In this document: piece by piece, positions 39,700-48,968 of the stretch | Layout: every line of letters starts with the position of its first letter | Numbering within the stretch: the stretch's first letter is position 1 | Assembly (NCBI GenBank): GCA_035513215.1 | Contig: DATKCK010000074.1 | Span: forward strand, 1 to 56,016 | Direction: 5' to 3' | DNA: 56,016 bases | Source of the DNA: DATCZB01 sp035513215 | GTDB lineage: Bacteria; Pseudomonadota; Gammaproteobacteria; Steroidobacterales; Rariloculaceae | Notes under the pieces: model-generated | The model's input: the letters and a program-made list of their open reading frames with translations, nothing else | Databases searched by the model: none | What the model was told of the DNA's origin: nothing | Made by a program: the position numbers and the translations under genes

Positions 39700-41265
39700 C
39701 TAAAGCCCGCTCGCCAGGTGCGCGGTAAGAAACTCGTCGAACGGCCGCTCAGTCGCCGCCTCCCTCGCCGCCGCGTCCTCGAGCGATCTGGCGGCGAGCG
39801 CTTCGAGCGCTTCGAGGCGCCCGTCCCGGAACCGATACTCGAGATAGGCGCGCCGGTTCCGCCTGGCTCGCGCGAACGCCCATTCGAAGAAGGACCGGGC
39901 ATCCGTCTCGAGCTCCCGAAGCACCTGCGCCGAGAGCGTCCGATCCGGATCGAGCGCGGCCTCGCGAGCCTGGCGGACGGCGGCGGAGTACGCAGCGCCG
40001 TCCTCGTCGAGCTGGGCGGCGACGGCGTCGAGCCTGTCGATGAGCTCGGCGGCCCAGATCGTCAATGCGACTTCGCGGCCGTTGCGGAACAGGCGAAGCC
40101 CTGGCTTGCGCCCCTCCCATGCGACGACGAGCTCGCGCTGATCGATCTCGGCCTGCTCGTCCTCGCTGATCGGACCGCTTTCGGCAAGCAGACAATAGAG
40201 TAGCAGCACCTCGATGAATCGCGCCTGCTCCACGGTGACGCCATAGGGCGCGAACGGATTCAGGTCGAGCGTTCGCACTTCGACGTACTCGACGCCCGTG
40301 CTCGCGAGCGCCGCGATCAGCCGCGGCGACTTGCCGGCAGGCTTCGGCCTGATCGAGCTGTAGTACTCGTTCTCGAGCTGAAGCAGATTGGCATTGAGCT
40401 GCCGATACTCGCCGTCGACGAGCACGCCGATCGCTTCATAACGCGGCTCCCGGGTCGTCAGCGCGCGCGACAGCTCGCTCAGGTACTCGTCGAGCGAGTT
40501 GACCGGGATACTGAGCCTCGCTTGCGTCGAGTTGCGATAGCCCATGTCGCTCATCCGCAGCGACGTCGAGTGCGGCGCATACCAGGTATCGCGGCTCAAG
40601 GATTGAAGCCTCGGGTGCCCGTTCGGACGAAACGACTTGCAAAAGGCCGGCGACGCGCCGAAGAGATAAGTAACGAGCCAGCCGACACGGCGGTAGTTTC
40701 TGACGAGCCCCATCATGCGCTCGGATCTGAACGCCGTCGGCTCGAGCCGGGCGCGCTCGAGGTCGGCGAGCGCAGGCCACAATCCCGCCGGCAGCGAAAA
40801 ATTGAAATGCGCGCCCGCGATCGCCTGCATCGCGCGCCCGTATCGGTATCCCAGTCCGCTGCGATAGATCGTGCGCAGCCTGCCCTCGTTGCTTGGGCCG
40901 TACTGCGCGATCGGCACCGCTTCGTCGGAATCGATGATGCAGGGCATGCTCGCCGGCCAAAGAAGCTCGTCACCCGCGCTTCGTTGCACGAAGGCGTGCA
41001 ACTCCTCGAGCCATGCGAGCGCCGACCCGGGCTGCTCGCACGGCGGCGTCACGAACTCGAGCAGTGCCTCCGAGTAGTCGGTCGTCAGGTAAGGATGAGT
41101 CAGAGCCGATCCGAAGGCGCGCGAATGGGGCGTTTCTGCCAGACGGCCGTCCGGCCCGACTCGCAGGCTCTCCTTCTCGAAGCCGCGGAGCCCGGGCTTT
41201 AGTAAGCGCCTGTGATCTGCGGATGCGAGCCAGCCGAGACTGGCATCGAGCGAGGCTGCCCTCAT
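39700..41265 (-). CDS. gshA: Glutamate--cysteine ligase
   Basis: A 521-residue enzyme of the gammaproteobacterial type (E. coli GshA has 518), making gamma-glutamylcysteine for glutathione. Conserved parts are 'RRLLKPGLRGFEKESLRV' (ATP and glutamate site), 'TTDYSEALLEFVTPP', 'GAHFNFSLP', 'SMGYRNS'-like 'DMGYRNSTQ', and 'EYVEVRTLDLNPFAPYG'. ATG 41265 is taken, since the open frame to 41313 would cross its own TATAAT box. No gshB is seen nearby. Confidence 0.93.
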   Translation of the reverse strand: MRAASLDASLGWLASADHRRLLKPGLRGFEKESLRVGPDGRLAETPHSRAFGSALTHPYLTTDYSEALLEFVTPPCEQPGSALAWLEELHAFVQRSAGDELLWPASMPCIIDSDEAVPIAQYGPSNEGRLRTIYRSGLGYRYGRAMQAIAGAHFNFSLPAGLWPALADLERARLEPTAFRSERMMGLVRNYRRVGWLVTYLFGASPAFCKSFRPNGHPRLQSLSRDTWYAPHSTSLRMSDMGYRNSTQARLSIPVNSLDEYLSELSRALTTREPRYEAIGVLVDGEYRQLNANLLQLENEYYSSIRPKPAGKSPRLIAALASTGVEYVEVRTLDLNPFAPYGVTVEQARFIEVLLLYCLLAESGPISEDEQAEIDQRELVVAWEGRKPGLRLFRNGREVALTIWAAELIDRLDAVAAQLDEDGAAYSAAVRQAREAALDPDRTLSAQVLRELETDARSFFEWAFARARRNRRAYLEYRFRDGRLEALEALAARSLEDAAAREAATERPFDEFLTAHLASGL

Positions 41266-41311
41266 TGGGATTGCGTCTTGGTTCCTACGGCGGTCAGGCG
41301 CCGCCGGCCGC

Positions 41312-41317
41312 ATTATA
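41312..41317 (-). promoter_or_regulatory. -10 box (TATAAT) of gshA
   Basis: The minus strand carries a perfect TATAAT at 41317-41312, 46 nt before the gshA ATG. A TATAGT on the plus strand overlaps it. The -35 is not clear. Confidence 0.45.
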
Positions 41318-41380
41318 GTGCGAGCTACGGAGACAGCGGCGCCGGGTGTGAACTCCGTTCACGCAAGCCCGCGTCGAGTC

Positions 41381-41396
41381 TTATATTTTTGCCGGC
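41381..41396 (+). promoter_or_regulatory. -10 region with T5 discriminator, bactofilin promoter
   Basis: TTATAT is followed by TTTT and then GCCGGC. TGCCGGCA (41390-41397) is a perfect palindrome. The same layout, AT-rich -10 then a T5 run then GCCG, occurs upstream of mdh at 45284. Confidence 0.4.
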
Positions 41397-41416
41397 ACTC
41401 GAGCAGGAGAATTCGC

Positions 41417-41836
41417 ATGAAGGCTTTCCGGCGTCGGATCGGCGATTCCGCCAATGGACCGACGACATACATTGCGAGCGGATCGACGATCAGCGGCAAG
41501 TTGAAGGGCGAGGGCGCTTACGTGTTTTGCGGCGCCGTCGACGGGGACTGCGAGATAACGGGACCCGTGACGCTGGCCGAAGGCGGCCGCTGGAAAGGCA
41601 CGCTAAAGGCGACCGACGTCGTCATTGCCGGCACCGTCGACGGCGACGTCATCGCGGCGAACCGGGTCGAGATCGCGGGCACGGCACGGATCGCCGGCAG
41701 CCTGTCGGGGGCCTCGATCGCGGTCGCCGAGGGCGCCGTCATCGAGGGCGAGATCAAGGTCACGAGCGGCGATACGCCGAAGCGATTCGACGAGAAGCGT
41801 GGCTCCTCCTTCGATCAGAGCTCCTCGGCGACCTGA
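41417..41836 (+). CDS. Bactofilin (polymer-forming cytoskeletal protein)
   Basis: A 139-residue protein. The ATG at 41417 has AGGAG 8 nt upstream, so earlier frame extensions are dropped. The central 90 residues are a beta-helix of repeated short strands with Gly turns ('YIASGSTISGKLKGEGAYVF', 'GTVDGDVIAANRVEIAG', 'GAVIEGEIKVTSGD'). Disordered tails flank it: a basic N-terminus and 'DEKRGSSFDQSSSAT' at the end. Bactofilins form filaments without nucleotide and help shape cells and polar structures. The gene overlaps by 22 bp the convergent YheT-like gene. Confidence 0.9.
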   Translation: MKAFRRRIGDSANGPTTYIASGSTISGKLKGEGAYVFCGAVDGDCEITGPVTLAEGGRWKGTLKATDVVIAGTVDGDVIAANRVEIAGTARIAGSLSGASIAVAEGAVIEGEIKVTSGDTPKRFDEKRGSSFDQSSSAT

Positions 41837-42873
41837 ACCGACCGCTTAAGATCGGCCACGATCTCGCGATCGATCCAGGTCGCGCCCAGGGCCGCGTCCA
41901 CGAATCCGCAATGTCCCCCATGCCGGGCGAGCGATATCTCGAGCGCCGGATTCCTTGCTACCTCGTCCAGGTCGGCCACCGGTATGACAGGATCGTCCGC
42001 GGCCGCGATGATCCGCGTCGGAACGCGCAAGGCTTCGAGCGCATCACCGGTGATCGCGTACCCGGACAGGTACGCATCGAGGCTGCCGAACTCCGTGTAC
42101 CGCTCGACGAAGAACTCGGTCGTCGCTGAAAGGCTATCGAATCGCCTCAGGTCGCCGAACTCATATATATCCGGAAAGGCGACGGCCTTTTCGGCGAGCG
42201 AGCGGCGCCAGCGGCGGAGGAAATGGCGGCGGTAAATCCACAGGCCCTCGTCGAGCGCCCGCATCGTGCTGTGCGGCTTGAGCACGGGGCAAACTGCGAT
42301 GATCCGGTCGATCGCCAATCCGATGCGCCCCGCCCGCGCGCCGACCCGCAAGGCAAAGTTGCCGCCGAGCGATTGCCCGACGATCGCGAAATGTCTACCG
42401 CCGAAGGTTTCTCTGATCCGCCGCACGGCGCCGACGACCTCGTCGATACGGCACGAGTGAAACAGGCCTTCATTCAGCGCCTTGGTATCGCCGTGATCGC
42501 GCAAATTCAGCCGAAACACCGAGAAACCGGCCTCGAGCAACGCACTGCCGGCAGACAATATGTAGGACGAGTCCGCCGACCCCTCCCAGCCGTGCAGCAG
42601 CACAACGAGTCCGCGTTCCTCTCGATCGTTAGCGCTGATGAATCCCTGCAGCCTTACGCCGTCGCCGCAATCGAGCACCGCTTCGCGGGAAGAGCTCCTG
42701 AGCCTCGCGGCGGTGGCCTGCACGCGGCGACGGCGCCAGGGCACCTGCGTGATGACGGACTGGACGTGCCGGTGCTTCAGCAGCGCGGGCGGCCGAAAGG
42801 CGGCACCGGCGAAGCCGGCGCCGCTCGCGATATCGCTTGCTGAAGGGCCGTCCGGCCCGCTCATAGGCGGCAT
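41815..42873 (-). CDS. YheT-like alpha/beta hydrolase
   Basis: A 352-residue protein of the AB-hydrolase YheT/ABHD1-3 family (usually about 340). 'HVQSVITQVPWRRRRVQA' near the N-terminus, 'LVVLLHGWEGSADSSYILS' (oxyanion region), 'VGQSLGGNFALRVG' (nucleophile Ser), 'DDPVIPV' (acid) and 'RHGGHCGFVD' (His) are all present. In-frame ATGs at 42906 and 42864 are alternatives. 42873 gives an ordinary length. The substrate is probably a lipid or ester. A TATAAT box lies on the minus strand at 42970-42965. Confidence 0.85.
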   Translation of the reverse strand: MPPMSGPDGPSASDIASGAGFAGAAFRPPALLKHRHVQSVITQVPWRRRRVQATAARLRSSSREAVLDCGDGVRLQGFISANDREERGLVVLLHGWEGSADSSYILSAGSALLEAGFSVFRLNLRDHGDTKALNEGLFHSCRIDEVVGAVRRIRETFGGRHFAIVGQSLGGNFALRVGARAGRIGLAIDRIIAVCPVLKPHSTMRALDEGLWIYRRHFLRRWRRSLAEKAVAFPDIYEFGDLRRFDSLSATTEFFVERYTEFGSLDAYLSGYAITGDALEALRVPTRIIAAADDPVIPVADLDEVARNPALEISLARHGGHCGFVDAALGATWIDREIVADLKRSVQVAEEL

Positions 42874-42951
42874 GATTTCGGCAGATCTAGTAGAATCCAG
42901 ACTCATACCGGATACGCATCGGCGCGGACGCGGCGGCCGCAGCTCCTCGAT

Positions 42952-42970
42952 CCGGCGGACAAAAATTATA
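42952..42970 (-). promoter_or_regulatory. Promoter -10 of the YheT-like gene, T5 discriminator
   Basis: Minus strand TATAAT (42970-42965) is followed at once by TTTTGTCC, the same AT-rich box and T run seen before the bactofilin and mdh genes. On the plus strand the same stretch holds TATAAC, which could serve the gene at 43024. Confidence 0.4.
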
Positions 42971-43023
42971 ACAACGCCGAGGCGGAACCGGCTCGTGCCG
43001 GCAACTGGACGGAGCTTTCGCTG

Positions 43024-44838
43024 ATGAGCCGAGGAAAGACAGACCTCAAAGGGCTGGCGAAGCGGGCACTCGGCCGCGGGGCGAACCATTCGTCCGCATC
43101 GGGCTCCGACACGTCGTCGGAAGCGGACTCCCGGGACGCGGATCATCTGTCGCGCGACCGGCTCGACCTCGTTCTGCACAGCCTGAACGAGGCGATTTTC
43201 TTCGCCGACCCCGAGGGTCTCATTCAGGAGGCCAATCGCGCCGCCGCCGAGCTCCTCGACCAGGGCGCCGATACGCTGGTCGGCCTCGACATCAACTCCC
43301 TGCTGACCGCCAACGACCGGCGCAGCGCGAGCCGCCAGGAGGGCTGGCGTCCGCAGGAAGCCGTGATCAAGCGGGCCGACGGCACGTTGATCTCGGTGTC
43401 CTACACCAAATCGGCATTGCACGACGATGCCGGCGGGCTTGTGTCGCACATTTATGCCGTGCAGAACATCGACGAGCGCAAGCAGGCGGAGAAGCGCATC
43501 CGTTATCTCGCCAGAGTGGACGCGCTGACCAAGATGGCGAACCGCATGCAGTTTCAGCACATGCTGCAACAGTCCATCGCGCGGGCGAAGCGCGATCAGA
43601 ACTATCTTGCCATCCTGTATCTCGACGTCGATCGCTTCAAGGACATCAACGACACCTTCGGGCACTCCGCCGGCGACACGAGCCTCGAGATATTCTCCCA
43701 ACGCATTACCGATGTTCTGCCGGCGGAGTCCGTGCCTGGACGCCTGGCGGGTGACGAGTTCTGCATCGTGCTCAAGACCTCCTCGCAGATGGAGCAGCTC
43801 GTGCAGGAAGTCGAGGTCATCGGCAGGAAGCTCCTGTACTCGGTGGGTCGCCCGTTCCGCGTTCAGGGCGAAGAGATCTTCATGAGCACGAGCATTGGCG
43901 CCGCGATCTATCCGCGCGACGGGGAAAACGTCGTCGACCTCCTGCGCAATGCCGACGCGGCGCTGTACCAGGCCAAGAAGGCCGGCGGCAATTGCATCGA
44001 GTTCTTCGGCGAGCACGTCGCACGGGCCGGCGAAGAGCGGCTGATGCTCAAGAGCAAGCTGCGCCGCGCGTTCGAGCGCCACGAGCTCAGGCTCGACTAC
44101 CAGCCGAAGTACAGGCTCAGCGACGGCCGTATCGCCGGCGTCGAAGCGCTGATCCGGTGGGACCTGCCCGAGCGCGGAATCGTGCTGCCTTCGGACTTCA
44201 TACCGATAGCGGAAGAGAGCAATCTGATCCTGCAGCTCGGCGAGTGGGTGCTCGATCGGGTCTGCGCCGACTTCCGCGAGTGGCAGCGCACGATGCCGTC
44301 GCCGTGCCGGGTTTCGATCAACCTGTCGCTGCGTCAGCTACAACAGCAGCGATTCCTCGACGGCGTCCGCAAGACCTTCAGGCGGCACAGCGTTTCGCCG
44401 ACCTGCTTCGAGCTCGAGATTACCGAGACGACTCTGATGCACGACGTGGAGCGCACTGTGAAAATCCTCGATGCGCTCTACGGCATGGGACTGAATCTCG
44501 CGATCGATGACTTTGGAACCGGCTATTCCTCCTTGAGCGCGCTACAGCAGTTTCCGATCTCGACGCTCAAGATCGACCGCTCCTTCGTTGCCGATATCGG
44601 CGTCGACAAGGACGGCGCCGCGATCGTCCGGACGATCATCCAGATGGCGCGCAATCTCAAGCTCGATGTCGTCGCAGAGGGTGTCGAAAATGAGAAGCAG
44701 CTCGATTTTCTGAGAGCCAACGGTTGCGATATAGTCCAGGGGCATCTGTTCGGCGACCCGATGTCGGCCGACGCGTTTCGCGATCTGCTCGTTGCGGACG
44801 CGGAAGGCAGCGGGCGTTATCGGGCGCTGTTCGCCTGA
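43024..44838 (+). CDS. PAS-GGDEF-EAL c-di-GMP protein
   Basis: A 604-residue cytosolic signalling protein. An unstructured Ser-rich N-terminus is followed by a PAS domain (about 45-155, 'LHSLNEAIFFADPEGLIQEA'). The GGDEF domain has A-G-D-E-F (242-246), a variant known in active cyclases, with 'YLDVDRFKDIND' metal site. The EAL domain has E374-A-L ('VEALIRW') and the loop-6 motif 'DDFGTGYSSLS', plus 'KIDRSFV' and 'VAEGVEN', so phosphodiesterase activity is expected. Net function (synthesis or breakdown) cannot be told from sequence. There is no membrane segment. Confidence 0.9.
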   Translation: MSRGKTDLKGLAKRALGRGANHSSASGSDTSSEADSRDADHLSRDRLDLVLHSLNEAIFFADPEGLIQEANRAAAELLDQGADTLVGLDINSLLTANDRRSASRQEGWRPQEAVIKRADGTLISVSYTKSALHDDAGGLVSHIYAVQNIDERKQAEKRIRYLARVDALTKMANRMQFQHMLQQSIARAKRDQNYLAILYLDVDRFKDINDTFGHSAGDTSLEIFSQRITDVLPAESVPGRLAGDEFCIVLKTSSQMEQLVQEVEVIGRKLLYSVGRPFRVQGEEIFMSTSIGAAIYPRDGENVVDLLRNADAALYQAKKAGGNCIEFFGEHVARAGEERLMLKSKLRRAFERHELRLDYQPKYRLSDGRIAGVEALIRWDLPERGIVLPSDFIPIAEESNLILQLGEWVLDRVCADFREWQRTMPSPCRVSINLSLRQLQQQRFLDGVRKTFRRHSVSPTCFELEITETTLMHDVERTVKILDALYGMGLNLAIDDFGTGYSSLSALQQFPISTLKIDRSFVADIGVDKDGAAIVRTIIQMARNLKLDVVAEGVENEKQLDFLRANGCDIVQGHLFGDPMSADAFRDLLVADAEGSGRYRALFA

Positions 44839-44858
44839 CACAAGCGAAGGACATCGTG

Positions 44859-45218
44859 ATGAAGACTCCGGCAAGTTGCCTCGTAGCCGCGACTTTACTC
44901 AACGCGTCGGCCGCGTTCGCCGCATGTGAGATGCCGTCGCTGTTAGCCTCGATACCCGATGGCACGATGGCAACGGAAGAAGAGCTGCTGGCCACCCAGG
45001 TCGAGGTCCAGGCTTACATCCAGGCGATGGATCGCTATATCGCCTGCCAGAACGAGGAGATGGAAGGCAGCCGGGACAGCGCCATGGCCGATTACCTGTT
45101 CCTGATGAGCACGCGCATCGAATCGGCGCGCCAGGAAGTCGACCGGATTGCGAGCGCCTTCAACGATCAGGTCAACGCCTTTCGATCCGCGCGCCAGGCC
45201 GGCCCCGTCGGCAGATAG
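44859..45218 (+). CDS. Small exported helical protein
   Basis: A 119-residue protein with a signal peptide (1-22, 'NASAAFA') and GAAGGA 8 nt before the ATG at 44859. The mature part has two cysteines (23, near 'ACEMPS', and 'YIACQNEEME'), probably a disulfide, and is otherwise helical ('ELLATQVEVQAYIQAMDRY', 'FNDQVNAFRSARQ'). No named family is recognised. It lies 20 bp behind the GGDEF-EAL gene, so it may share its transcript. Confidence 0.72.
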   Translation: MKTPASCLVAATLLNASAAFAACEMPSLLASIPDGTMATEEELLATQVEVQAYIQAMDRYIACQNEEMEGSRDSAMADYLFLMSTRIESARQEVDRIASAFNDQVNAFRSARQAGPVGR

Positions 45219-45283
45219 CGACGCCCAGCCGGCCGGGATTTCATGTTTTCCGGGGAACGCGACCGGCGCGGCCGAGCCGCGTG

Positions 45284-45306
45284 CTAATATTTTTGCCGCT
45301 GCGGCA
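45284..45306 (+). promoter_or_regulatory. mdh promoter -10 with T5 discriminator and hairpin
   Basis: TAATAT is followed by TTTT and GCCGC. TGCCG and CGGCA (45294-45306) form a stem around CTG. The T run precedes the hairpin on this strand, so it is not a terminator. Confidence 0.4.
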
Positions 45307-45342
45307 TCCCTTATCTGACAACTCGAAGCGAACTCACGGTCC

Positions 45343-46326
45343 ATGACGACAACGACACCTCTGCGCGTCGCGATTACGGGCGCGGCCGGCCAAATCGGCT
45401 ATCAACTGGCCTTCAGAATCGCCTCCGGGCAACTCTTCGGCCCCGACCGGCCGGTCGTGCTGCAACTGCTCGAGGTCCCTCAGGCAATGAATGCCCTCAA
45501 CGGCGTTGCGATGGAGCTCGACGATTGCGCCTTCGACACGCTGCAGGGAATCGTTACCACCGATGACGCCGCCACGGGATTCCGCGACGCCAATGCCGCG
45601 CTCCTGGTCGGTGCGCGGCCGCGCGGACCCGGCATGGAGAGAAAGGATCTCCTGCTTGCGAATGCCGAGATCTTCTCGGTGCAGGGACGCGCGCTGAACG
45701 AGGCCGCGAGCCGCAATGTCAAGGTCCTCGTCGTCGGCAATCCGGCGAACACCAACGCGCTGATCGCGAGGGAGAACGCGCCGGATCTGGACCCGAGGAA
45801 TTTCACGGCGATGACCCGCCTCGATCACAACCGGGCAAAGGCGATGCTCGCGAACGAGACGGCCGCCCACGTCAGCGAGGTCGACGGCATCATCGTCTGG
45901 GGCAACCACTCGGCCACTCAGGTGCCGGATCTCGCGCACGCCAGCGTTCGCGGCGAGCCGGCGCTGAAGCTGGTCTCGTCCGGGTGGTACACGGACGAAT
46001 TCATCCCGGCCGTGCAGCAGCGCGGCGCCGCGATCATCAAGGCGCGGGGCGCATCGTCGGCCGCCTCGGCCGCCTCGGCCGCAATCGACCACGTCCGCGA
46101 CTGGATCGGCGGCAGCCCCGATGGGCGCTGGGTCAGCATGGCCGTCGCCTCCGACGGCAGCTACGGTATCGCCGAGGGCGTCGTCTACTCGTATCCCGTG
46201 ACCTGTCGTGATGGCAGCTATAGCATCGTCAAGGGACTGGATATCGACGCCGAATGCACGAAGCGCATGAAGACAAGCTACGAGGAGTTGCTCGAGGAAC
46301 GCGCGGGCGTCGCCGAATTGCTCTGA
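45343..46326 (+). CDS. mdh: Malate dehydrogenase (NAD-dependent)
   Basis: A 327-residue enzyme of the MDH type 2 group, converting malate and oxaloacetate in the TCA cycle. The NAD site is 'ITGAAGQIGYQ', the substrate loop 'GARPRGPGMERKDLL' with its arginines, then 'VVGNPANTNAL', 'MTRLDHNRAK' (Arg of the active site) and 'IIVWGNHSATQVPD' (catalytic His). Its length matches the family. It has its own promoter region upstream and is followed 38 bp later by the acyl-CoA dehydrogenase gene. Confidence 0.95.
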   Translation: MTTTTPLRVAITGAAGQIGYQLAFRIASGQLFGPDRPVVLQLLEVPQAMNALNGVAMELDDCAFDTLQGIVTTDDAATGFRDANAALLVGARPRGPGMERKDLLLANAEIFSVQGRALNEAASRNVKVLVVGNPANTNALIARENAPDLDPRNFTAMTRLDHNRAKAMLANETAAHVSEVDGIIVWGNHSATQVPDLAHASVRGEPALKLVSSGWYTDEFIPAVQQRGAAIIKARGASSAASAASAAIDHVRDWIGGSPDGRWVSMAVASDGSYGIAEGVVYSYPVTCRDGSYSIVKGLDIDAECTKRMKTSYEELLEERAGVAELL

Positions 46327-46364
46327 TGAGAGCTCGCGCCGGCGCGGACCGACAGACTTAAGCC

Positions 46365-48875
46365 ATGGGCACCGTTATCTGGCTGCTGATTCTTATCGCG
46401 ACACCGATCGCGCTGGCCTACCGCCGCACGCCGTTAACGCCCGCCACGCTGATTCTCGGGGCGATTCTCCTCGTCTATTCGTTTCTCGGCCCCGGCCCTT
46501 TCTGGTGGAAGCTCTTGCTTTGGATCGGCTTCGCGCCGATTGCGCTCGCCAATCTCGTCGAGTTCAGGCGCGATCTCGTCACGCGCCGCCTGCTCGAGAT
46601 CTTCCGCAAGATGCTGCCCCGGATATCCCAGACCGAGCGCGACGCGCTCGAGGCCGGCAATGTCTGGTGGGAGGGGGAGCTCTTCAGCGGCAACCCGGAC
46701 TGGTCGAAGCTGCTCCGGCTGCCGGCGCCCGCGCTGACGCAGGAGGAGCAGGCCTTTCTCGACGGCCCGACCGACGAGCTCTGCCGCGTGCTCGACGACT
46801 GGGAAATCACTCACGAGCTCGGCGACCTGCCGGGCAAAGTCTGGGAGCGCATGAAGCGCGAGGGCTTTTTCGCGCTGATCATTCCGAAAAGGTACGGCGG
46901 CCGCGAATTCTCTCCGCTGGCCTGCTCGATGATCCTGCAGAAAGTCGCGACCCGCAGCTCGACGGCCGCCTCGATCATCGGCGTGCCGAATTCGCTAGGC
47001 CCCGCCGAGCTTCTGCTGCATTACGGCACCGAGGAGCAGCGCGAGCGCTGGCTGCCGGGGCTTGCGAGCGGCGACGAGGTGCCGTGTTTCGCACTGACGT
47101 CGCCGCGCGTCGGCTCCGATGCGACGGCAATCACCGACACGGGCGTCGTCTGCCGCGGCGAGCACGAAGGCGAGGAGATCATCGGGATCCGGCTCGACTG
47201 GGACAAGCGCTATATCACGCTCGCGCCGATCGCGACCGTGCTCGGCCTCGCCTTCAAGCTCTACGATCCCGATCATCTGATCGGAGACCGCGACGAGTAC
47301 GGCATCACGGCCGCGCTGATCCCGGCGGCGTTGCCCGGCATCGAGATCGGTCGGCGCCACTTTCCGATCAACATCCCGTTCCAGAACGGACCGACGCGCG
47401 GCAAGGACGTCTTCGTTCCGCTGGACAGCATCATCGGCGGCCCGAAGATGGCGGGCCAGGGCTGGCGCATGCTCGTGCAGCAGCTCGCGGTCGGCCGCAG
47501 CATCGTGCTGCCGAGCAACGCGCTGGGTGGCGCGATGGCCGCCGTCTACGCATCGGGCGCCTACGCCAGAATCAGGCGCCAGTTCGGCCTGCCGATCGGG
47601 AAGTTCCACGGCGTCGGCGAGGCGCTGGCCCGGATGGCGGGCTACGTCTATATCATGACGGCCGGATCGCGCGTCACCTGCGCCGCGCTGAATGCCGGCG
47701 AGAAGCCGGCCGTGCCATCGGCGATTCTGAAGTATCACAACACCGAGATGGCCCGCGACGTCGCGAACGACTCGATGGACGTGCACGGCGGCAAGGCCAT
47801 CATGCTCGGCCCGAAGAATTATCTCGCGCGGAACTACCAGTCGGTCCCGATCGCGATCACGGTCGAGGGCGCGAACATACTCACGCGCAGCCTGATCATC
47901 TACGGGCAGGGCGCGATTCGCTGCCACCCTTACGTGCTCGCCGAGATCGAGGCGGCCGCCAGCGAGGACGGTGACGGGCTCGAGGAGTTCGACCGCCTGC
48001 TGTTCGGACACATCGGCTACACACTCAGCAACGCTGCGCGCTCGTTCGTACAGGCGCTGACGGTCTCGCGATTCAGCGATGTGCCGGTCACCGGACCGAC
48101 GCGCCGCTACTACCAGCACATTTGCCGGTTCAGCGCCGCCTTCGCACTCGCGTCCGACGCCGCCATGCTGACGCTCGGCGGCGGGCTCAAGCGGCAGGAG
48201 CTCCTGTCGGCCAGGCTCGGCGACGTGTTGAGCTACCTGTACCTGGCGTCGATGGTCTTAAAGCACTACCGCGATCAGGGCGAGCCCGTCGATGACCTGC
48301 CGCTCGTCGAATGGTCGTGCCGCACGTTGCTCTATCGCGCCCAGGAGCAGATTCATTCACTGCTGCGTAACTTCCCGAACCGGGCCGTCGCGCTGCTGCT
48401 CAGGGTGTTGATCTTCCCGCGCGGCAGGACGTTCTCCTCGCCGGCCGACGGTCTGGCGCTTAAGATCGTCGAGCTGATCATCAACCCGACGCCGACCAGG
48501 AAACGCCTCGCCGGTTGCGCCTACCTGACCGACGAGCCGACCAATCACCTGGCCCAGCTTCAGAAAGCGCTCGAGATGGCCGACGAGGTTCGGCCGCTCG
48601 AGCGGCGCATTTTCGACGCCAAGCGGCGCGGAGAAATCCAAAGCGACGATACGCCCGGGCAGATCGACGAGGCCGAGCGAAACGGCATACTGACCGTGGA
48701 CGAGGCCGACGCCGTTCGCCGGTTCGATGCCAGGGTCATGGAGATCATCGGCGTCGACGACTTCGACCCCGCGGAGATCGGCCGCGGCGGCGTACCAGCT
48801 TCGGGCCCGCGCAAGAAGACCGGCAGAAAGTCCGGCGCGCCGCGCGGCGAGACGGGCGACGCCGACGAGCCCTGA
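46365..48875 (+). CDS. fadE: Acyl-CoA dehydrogenase, FadE type
   Basis: An 836-residue acyl-CoA dehydrogenase of the FadE length, catalysing the first oxidation of fatty-acid beta-oxidation. Two membrane helices at the N-terminus (about 1-20 and 25-45) anchor it. The dehydrogenase core starts near 110. 'FALTSPRVGSDATAI' is the FAD/acyl site, 'RRQFGLPIGKFHGV' the FAD motif, and 'MDVHGGKAIMLGP' the region around the catalytic base. The long C-terminal extension of about 300 residues is typical of FadE. The last 60 residues are charged and Gly/Lys-rich. Confidence 0.93.
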   Translation: MGTVIWLLILIATPIALAYRRTPLTPATLILGAILLVYSFLGPGPFWWKLLLWIGFAPIALANLVEFRRDLVTRRLLEIFRKMLPRISQTERDALEAGNVWWEGELFSGNPDWSKLLRLPAPALTQEEQAFLDGPTDELCRVLDDWEITHELGDLPGKVWERMKREGFFALIIPKRYGGREFSPLACSMILQKVATRSSTAASIIGVPNSLGPAELLLHYGTEEQRERWLPGLASGDEVPCFALTSPRVGSDATAITDTGVVCRGEHEGEEIIGIRLDWDKRYITLAPIATVLGLAFKLYDPDHLIGDRDEYGITAALIPAALPGIEIGRRHFPINIPFQNGPTRGKDVFVPLDSIIGGPKMAGQGWRMLVQQLAVGRSIVLPSNALGGAMAAVYASGAYARIRRQFGLPIGKFHGVGEALARMAGYVYIMTAGSRVTCAALNAGEKPAVPSAILKYHNTEMARDVANDSMDVHGGKAIMLGPKNYLARNYQSVPIAITVEGANILTRSLIIYGQGAIRCHPYVLAEIEAAASEDGDGLEEFDRLLFGHIGYTLSNAARSFVQALTVSRFSDVPVTGPTRRYYQHICRFSAAFALASDAAMLTLGGGLKRQELLSARLGDVLSYLYLASMVLKHYRDQGEPVDDLPLVEWSCRTLLYRAQEQIHSLLRNFPNRAVALLLRVLIFPRGRTFSSPADGLALKIVELIINPTPTRKRLAGCAYLTDEPTNHLAQLQKALEMADEVRPLERRIFDAKRRGEIQSDDTPGQIDEAERNGILTVDEADAVRRFDARVMEIIGVDDFDPAEIGRGGVPASGPRKKTGRKSGAPRGETGDADEP

Positions 48876-48968
48876 ATCGCCGCGACCTGCTCGCGCTCCG
48901 ACTCCGGCCGCCCGGCGGGCTCTGTGCTAGAGTGCGTGCAAATCGAGTCGACCCGCGAGGCATTCCCG

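Noticed and set aside
41815..44082. YheT-like frame extended to 755 residues
   Set aside because: The extension is antisense to the GGDEF-EAL gene and has no family similarity.
45291..45306. TGCCG-CTG-CGGCA stem near mdh as a terminator
   Set aside because: The T run is on the wrong side of the stem for either strand.
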